DNA of 64,000 nt from positions 1-64,000 of the forward strand of contig NZ_FOXX01000017.1 in the NCBI RefSeq assembly GCF_900115845.1, given 5' to 3'. The notes under the pieces were generated by a model, which was not told the DNA's origin, searched no databases, and worked only from the letters and a program-made list of their open reading frames with translations. This document shows positions 60,144 to 64,000 of this stretch, piece by piece. Source of the DNA: Priestia endophytica DSM 13796 (GTDB lineage Bacteria > Bacillota > Bacilli > Bacillales > Bacillaceae_H). The position numbers and the translations under genes are program-made. Numbering within the stretch: the first letter of the stretch is position 1; the number at the start of each line of letters is the position of its first letter.

Positions 60144-60920
60144 ATGAAGAAATTCACGTATCCTCTTATTGCAGGATTATTAGCCGTTGCGCTCACTGCA
60201 TGTGGTTCGAATGACGATAATGCAAGCGATAAGTCAAAAGATACTCAAACTGAACAGCAAACAAGTAAACAAGATCAAGAAAAACAAATGAAAGAAATGC
60301 AAGAAAAGCTTGCTAAACAAAAAGTGGATGAGAAAAAAATAGTTGCAACAGTTAACGGACAAAAAATACTTGGAAGCGACTATAATATGGCTCTCTCTAC
60401 TTCTCAAAGTCAAATGCAACAGTTTGGACAAGATCCAACTTCAAAAGAAGCTACGAAACAAATAAAGAAACAAACGTTAGATGGTCTAGTCAACCAAGAA
60501 TTGATTTCTCAAGATGCTGCTAAAAAAGGCTATAAAGCAACAGACGAAGAAATTCAAAAAGAGCTTGATGAAGTTAAAAAACCTTATAAAACAGATAAAG
60601 AATTCAATAAAGCATTAAAAGAAGCTGATTTAAGCTTAGATGACTTGAAGGCTCAAATTAGTGACGTTGTTCAAACGAACAAATATGTGGAGAAAGAAAT
60701 CCCTAAAGGAACAGTAACAGACAAACAGATTCAAGATACTTATGATCAACAAGTACAACAGCTGAAGCAAAGCGACAGTAAGCAACAGCAAGAAGTTCCA
60801 AAACTAGAGGATGTAAAACCACAAATTAAACAAAGCCTTGAAGAGCAAAATCAGCAAGAAAACTTGATGAACAAAGTAAATGAACTGAAAAAAGACGGAA
60901 AAGTAGATGTTAAGATATAA
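60144..60920 (+). CDS. SurA/PrsA-like lipoprotein chaperone without PPIase domain
   Basis: 258 residues from ATG at 60144 (AAAGGAG before it). Lipobox LTACGS; a charged Gln/Lys-rich linker; then a SurA N-terminal domain (VATVNGQKILGSDYNMALST, KKQTLDGLVNQELISQDAAK). PrsA is about 290 residues and has a parvulin domain; here that domain is lacking, so it is a holdase rather than an isomerase. It acts on secreted proteins at the outer face of the membrane. Confidence 0.85.
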   Translation: MKKFTYPLIAGLLAVALTACGSNDDNASDKSKDTQTEQQTSKQDQEKQMKEMQEKLAKQKVDEKKIVATVNGQKILGSDYNMALSTSQSQMQQFGQDPTSKEATKQIKKQTLDGLVNQELISQDAAKKGYKATDEEIQKELDEVKKPYKTDKEFNKALKEADLSLDDLKAQISDVVQTNKYVEKEIPKGTVTDKQIQDTYDQQVQQLKQSDSKQQQEVPKLEDVKPQIKQSLEEQNQQENLMNKVNELKKDGKVDVKI

Positions 60921-60923
60921 AAA

Positions 60924-60950
60924 AGCCAGCCTAACGGCTGGTTTTTTTAT
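60924..60950. terminator. Bidirectional terminator
   Basis: Stem CCAGCC with GGCTGG, A-run left and T-run right, between convergent genes. Confidence 0.75.
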
Positions 60951-62698
60951 AGTTTTCGGCTCATGGAGTTTTTCTTAAAACGAACATTTCCTTTGTTTTC
61001 AACAAACTTAATATCGACTCCTCCATCCATCCGTTTTCCTGCAATCGTAATCATAAAATACGTAACAAGGCACGAAATGACAATCAAACTAATAAACCCT
61101 ATTGAAGTGCCAAGTGAAGTTGATTGGCGCTTTAAGTCCAATAAAAAAGCGGAGTTATCGACAATAAAAGAGAAAAAGCCCTTTGTTTCGCCTTTTAAAC
61201 TTTCAACAAGCTCTATCGCTTCTGTGGGAACGATTAATAAAACAAACGGCACAAACATTAACAAAAGATAAGCATAAGACAGGAGTAAAAGAAAAAGACT
61301 TGAAACTACACTGTTACGCTGCTGAGGACTGTTTGGATTGTACCTCGCTCCTATTGTGCCGATCCAAATTCCAATGGAACTAATGCCAAGCGCTACAAAC
61401 GCATTCATAATCAGTACAATAAGGTGATAATGAATCGGCCAGCTTAAGAAAATTCCAGCAACTACTTCAAGGAATGATAAAATTCCAAACGGTAAAAGCC
61501 AGCTAATCCAAAGCTTTCCGAGAGCCACTTGAACCCCTGTAACAGGTAGAACACTAAGCATCCAAGCTGCAGGTCCTTCTCTTCCGATAGAGGCAGCTGC
61601 TAGACTCCCTGTAAACACAGCATAAATAAATAAAAACGCACCTTGAACAATCACTAATGTAAGCTCTGTATTTTGGATAAGAATTTTTAGCCCCTCTCCA
61701 TTATTCATAAAAGCAATTACAGGAAAGATTAAAAAGAACCCAAGAGGCATAAATATCATCCATTCTCTTAAATCTCTTGAAATGGCCTTCCATTCCTTTA
61801 ATCCTAGGGCCATAACAGGATGTCGCACAGCACCAGAAGTTTTGGCTTTCTTGCTTTTTTTCTTTTTCCTTGGACCTTCACTAAGTCGAATCCATCCTGT
61901 TCTAAATCCTTTTTCAACAAGAAGTGAGGAGAGAAAAAAGAAAATAATAGCCTGAAGGAGAAGGAAGAAAAGCGGAAGAAGAAAATCAATACTGCCGACT
62001 CGAGCCTGAAAAAGCGCTTCTCCTCCAAGACTCATTGGTGTCCAATTTGGAAACTGATAACTCTCGATCATATTGGCACCTCTTGAAGAATCGTTCAAAA
62101 GATTTGGAAGTTGAAACAAGGCATAAACAAGCAATCCAGATAAAGCACTCATAACAGTCATAAGTTCGTTTGCACGAGAAGGAGGCACAATCTGAATAAG
62201 TCCAAGATTAAATAAATAAGCAATTGATAATCCAATCAACACAATGCCTGCTCCAACAACAAATGCAACGAAATAAAATAAAATGGATACATTTCCGTGA
62301 ATTCCAAATGTTAAAGCTGGAATAAAAAACAACAGGAAAACAAGTAGTGGAACCCCTACAATGCTTTGAATATACTTGACCCAAAAAATCGTTTTTGTAG
62401 GAATTGGCATTGTAAATAGGAATTGAAGGTCATTTGCTGAATAAAGGTTTTTAAACACTTGAGGAATTCCCATTAATAAAATGAATGAAAACATCGCTAA
62501 TAAAATATACGGTAAAAAACTTTCGAACAACCCATCTGGTAGGTTCGAAGCAAGGCTCCACGTAAGCCGCGCTAAAATGAGCATTAATACGAGAATGAAT
62601 AAAGCGGATATTCCGTATGTAAAAGCGCCTTTTGCTCCTTGAGATCGTATGCTATTAAAAAGCGTACGCTGCTGAACTTTAAGCATCTCTTTCATCAT
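60947..62698 (-). CDS. ABC exporter permease, YthQ-like
   Basis: 583 residues with about twelve helices in two groups split by a basic loop (RKKKKSKKAKTSGAVRH). LQFLFTMPIPTKTIFWVKYIQ and AASIGREGPAAWMLSVLPVT are typical of large Bacillus ABC-2-like permeases. Its ATG overlaps the ATPase stop by four bases. The cargo is unknown. Confidence 0.8.
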   Translation of the reverse strand: MMKEMLKVQQRTLFNSIRSQGAKGAFTYGISALFILVLMLILARLTWSLASNLPDGLFESFLPYILLAMFSFILLMGIPQVFKNLYSANDLQFLFTMPIPTKTIFWVKYIQSIVGVPLLVFLLFFIPALTFGIHGNVSILFYFVAFVVGAGIVLIGLSIAYLFNLGLIQIVPPSRANELMTVMSALSGLLVYALFQLPNLLNDSSRGANMIESYQFPNWTPMSLGGEALFQARVGSIDFLLPLFFLLLQAIIFFFLSSLLVEKGFRTGWIRLSEGPRKKKKSKKAKTSGAVRHPVMALGLKEWKAISRDLREWMIFMPLGFFLIFPVIAFMNNGEGLKILIQNTELTLVIVQGAFLFIYAVFTGSLAAASIGREGPAAWMLSVLPVTGVQVALGKLWISWLLPFGILSFLEVVAGIFLSWPIHYHLIVLIMNAFVALGISSIGIWIGTIGARYNPNSPQQRNSVVSSLFLLLLSYAYLLLMFVPFVLLIVPTEAIELVESLKGETKGFFSFIVDNSAFLLDLKRQSTSLGTSIGFISLIVISCLVTYFMITIAGKRMDGGVDIKFVENKGNVRFKKNSMSRKL

Positions 62699-63483
62699 GA
62701 AGCATCATCCTCATCTTTTGAAATTTCGGCCATAAGCGCTTCCCCTTCTTCACCACCTGTTAGCTCTAAGAAAATATCTTCAAGCGTTGCTCCTTCTCTG
62801 CCTCCTTGCTCGCGGAGCTCCTTCATTGTTCCAAGTGCAATAAGCTCTCCTCCTAAGATAATTCCGACTCTGTCACACATCACTTCTGCAATTTCTAAAA
62901 TATGCGTTGATACAAAAACCGTTGTTCCTTCATCACATATTTTTCGCAAGTAGTTTTTTAACACTTTTGCACTTTTAGGATCAAGACCAACTGTAGGTTC
63001 ATCTAAAAATAAAACATCTGGCTTATGAAGAAGGGCGCCGCATAAGGCAATCTTTTGCTTCATTCCATGTGAATATCCTTCTGTAAGCTCATCTGCACGA
63101 TGTTTTAAATCAAACAAGTTCCATAGTTTTTCAGCTCGCTGTCTAAACTCCTCTGCGGGAACTTGATAAACAGAAGCAACAAACTCTAAAAACTCCCATC
63201 CTGTTAACTTCGGATAAAGGTTAGGCTGATCTGGAACGTAAGCAATCTTTTTCTTTGCCTCAATTGGTGATGTCCATATATTTGTTCCTCCAATTACAGC
63301 CTTGCCGCTTGACGGTTCTAGCAGACCTGTCATCATCTTAATCGTTGTCGTTTTCCCTGCTCCATTCGGACCAAGAAAACCAAATAACTCTCCTTTTTTC
63401 ACAGCTAAATTTAACGGTTTCAAAGCTTCGAATTTCCCATACTTCTTCTGTAGATTTTGAACCTCTAATGCAAATTCACTCAA
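62695..63483 (-). CDS. ABC transporter ATPase, YthP-like
   Basis: 262 residues. Walker A GPNGAGKTT, signature YSHGMKQKIALCGAL (a Ser-His variant of the LSGGQ loop, common in this subgroup), Walker B VLFLDEPTVGLDP, switch His STHILEIAE. It drives the permease it overlaps. Confidence 0.86.
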   Translation of the reverse strand: MSEFALEVQNLQKKYGKFEALKPLNLAVKKGELFGFLGPNGAGKTTTIKMMTGLLEPSSGKAVIGGTNIWTSPIEAKKKIAYVPDQPNLYPKLTGWEFLEFVASVYQVPAEEFRQRAEKLWNLFDLKHRADELTEGYSHGMKQKIALCGALLHKPDVLFLDEPTVGLDPKSAKVLKNYLRKICDEGTTVFVSTHILEIAEVMCDRVGIILGGELIALGTMKELREQGGREGATLEDIFLELTGGEEGEALMAEISKDEDDAS

Positions 63484-63559
63484 TAGGGACCAACTCCTTC
63501 TAAAAAAACCTTTTTTACATATTTAACCATAACCATCGTAACATGCATTTCTTCTTTTC

Positions 63560-63625
63560 TACAACAGAATACAGTAAAAAAGCTCTCCTTTTTACTGGAG
63601 AGCTTTTTTACTGTATTCTGTTGTA
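63560..63625. repeat. 29-bp perfect inverted repeat at the end of the sigma-factor gene
   Basis: Arms 63560-63588 and 63597-63625 are exact reverse complements (the inner part is AAAAAAGCTCTCC and GGAGAGCTTTTTT), with an 8-base loop. The inner part works as a bidirectional terminator. The right arm also codes for the last residues of the sigma factor, and its stop codon is in the loop. It is far longer than a terminator needs. Confidence 0.9.
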
Positions 63626-64000
63626 CTTCGCAACTTCTTTAATGCTCTGCATAACGTTACTTTCACTTTGCTTTTCGGCCATGAAAGCAACGCAGAAGTT
63701 TCATCAAGGGAAAGCCCTTGAATCTTGCGCATCGTAACGACCGATTTATATGAAGGTTTTAGCCTATTTACCGCTTGAACCAGTTCTTTTGATGCTTCTC
63801 TTATTGAAACAACTTCTTCCGTTGAAGGAGCTGGAAAGTAGCTAAACTTCATGTTTGCTTCTGTTTTATCTTTTGTTGTTTCTCTTCTTAAAAAGTCAAT
63901 GGCTAAATTATGGGCAACTCTATAGAGCCAGTTCTGTGGTTTTGTAACAGCCTCAAGTGATTCAATATGCTGAAACGCTTTGACAAACGTCTCTTGAATA
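63592..64000 (-). CDS. ECF sigma factor, 3' part, cut by the window edge
   Basis: The frame is open to base 64000. Region 2 appears as QETFVKAFQHIESL and NWLYRVAHNLAIDFLRRE; region 4 as LKPSYKSVVTMRKIQGLSLD with the helix-turn-helix SALLSWPKSKVKVTLCRALKKL. The start is outside the window. ECF factors direct RNA polymerase to stress promoters and often lie by an anti-sigma gene; none is seen on this side. The coding end runs into the inverted repeat. Confidence 0.87.
   Translation of the reverse strand, partial: IQETFVKAFQHIESLEAVTKPQNWLYRVAHNLAIDFLRRETTKDKTEANMKFSYFPAPSTEEVVSIREASKELVQAVNRLKPSYKSVVTMRKIQGLSLDETSALLSWPKSKVKVTLCRALKKLRSTTEYSKKALQ

Noticed and set aside
1-64000. tRNA, rRNA, CRISPR arrays, prophage blocks, toxin-antitoxin pairs or a Xer recombinase gene
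   Set aside because: None could be recognised by eye on either strand. The cassette row must rely on recombinases coded elsewhere.

Overview
The window looks like chromosome (or a large plasmid) of a low-GC spore-forming Bacillaceae, most like Priestia/Bacillus megaterium. The reasons are strong AGGAGG-type ribosome sites, frequent GTG/TTG starts, and many genes with clear Bacillus subtilis counterparts (YhbJ-YhcABC, YpcP, YitL/CvfB, YdaP, YerD-like, YcgR/YcgQ, HU, LnrJK-LMN-like, YthPQ-like, YycC). No rRNA, tRNA or CRISPR was seen.

Bases 1 to about 21.3 kb are accessory DNA. From 399 to 6323, and again at 19029-19417, the DNA is cut up by 28-bp Xer (dif-like) recombination sites. All have the same orientation: an 11-bp half close to AGTTAACATAA, a 6-bp spacer, then an 11-bp half close to TTATCGGAAAT or TTCTAGGAAGT. 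In at least six cases the order is site, then a terminator hairpin, then the 3' end of a minus-strand gene or gene remnant. The DNA therefore reads as a row of one-way gene cassettes, integron-like in logic but built on Xer sites. Cargo includes an S51 peptidase, an alpha/beta hydrolase, a protein tyrosine phosphatase, a GNAT acetyltransferase, an AhpD-like protein, small membrane proteins and an EamA exporter. The exporter has its own leader peptide and a hairpin that masks its ribosome site. One cassette (around 6123-6290) is a decayed copy of the alpha/beta hydrolase cassette end. Between the two groups of sites lie an alanine-dehydrogenase-like/GltS-like operon, a secreted serine hydrolase, two inverted IS6-family elements around a Bcr-type efflux gene, a group II intron remnant and a BCCT betaine transporter.

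From about 21.5 kb on, the layout is ordinary Bacillus core: a ugpCAEB-type glycerol-3-phosphate ABC operon with an extra small gene; a PadR/DHA2 efflux pair with a 34-bp palindrome; a protein made of four ribbon-helix-helix-like repeats; a secreted alpha/beta hydrolase; the yhbJ-yhcABC efflux operon with a MarR gene; the YpcP exonuclease; an AhpD-like/Lrp divergent pair; CvfB; a GltB-like FMN protein; a YdaP-type pyruvate oxidase; the YcgR/YcgQ pair; and a repeat-rich coat-like protein.

The last part holds a CNNM-type transporter with a structured leader, a polysaccharide deacetylase, an ABC exporter and an MFS gene divergent around a Fur box, the HU gene, a PhzF protein, a two-component/ABC-2 locus like linearmycin resistance LnrJK-LMN, a SurA/PrsA-like lipoprotein, a YthPQ-like ABC exporter, and the 3' part of an ECF sigma factor that ends inside a 29-bp perfect inverted repeat.
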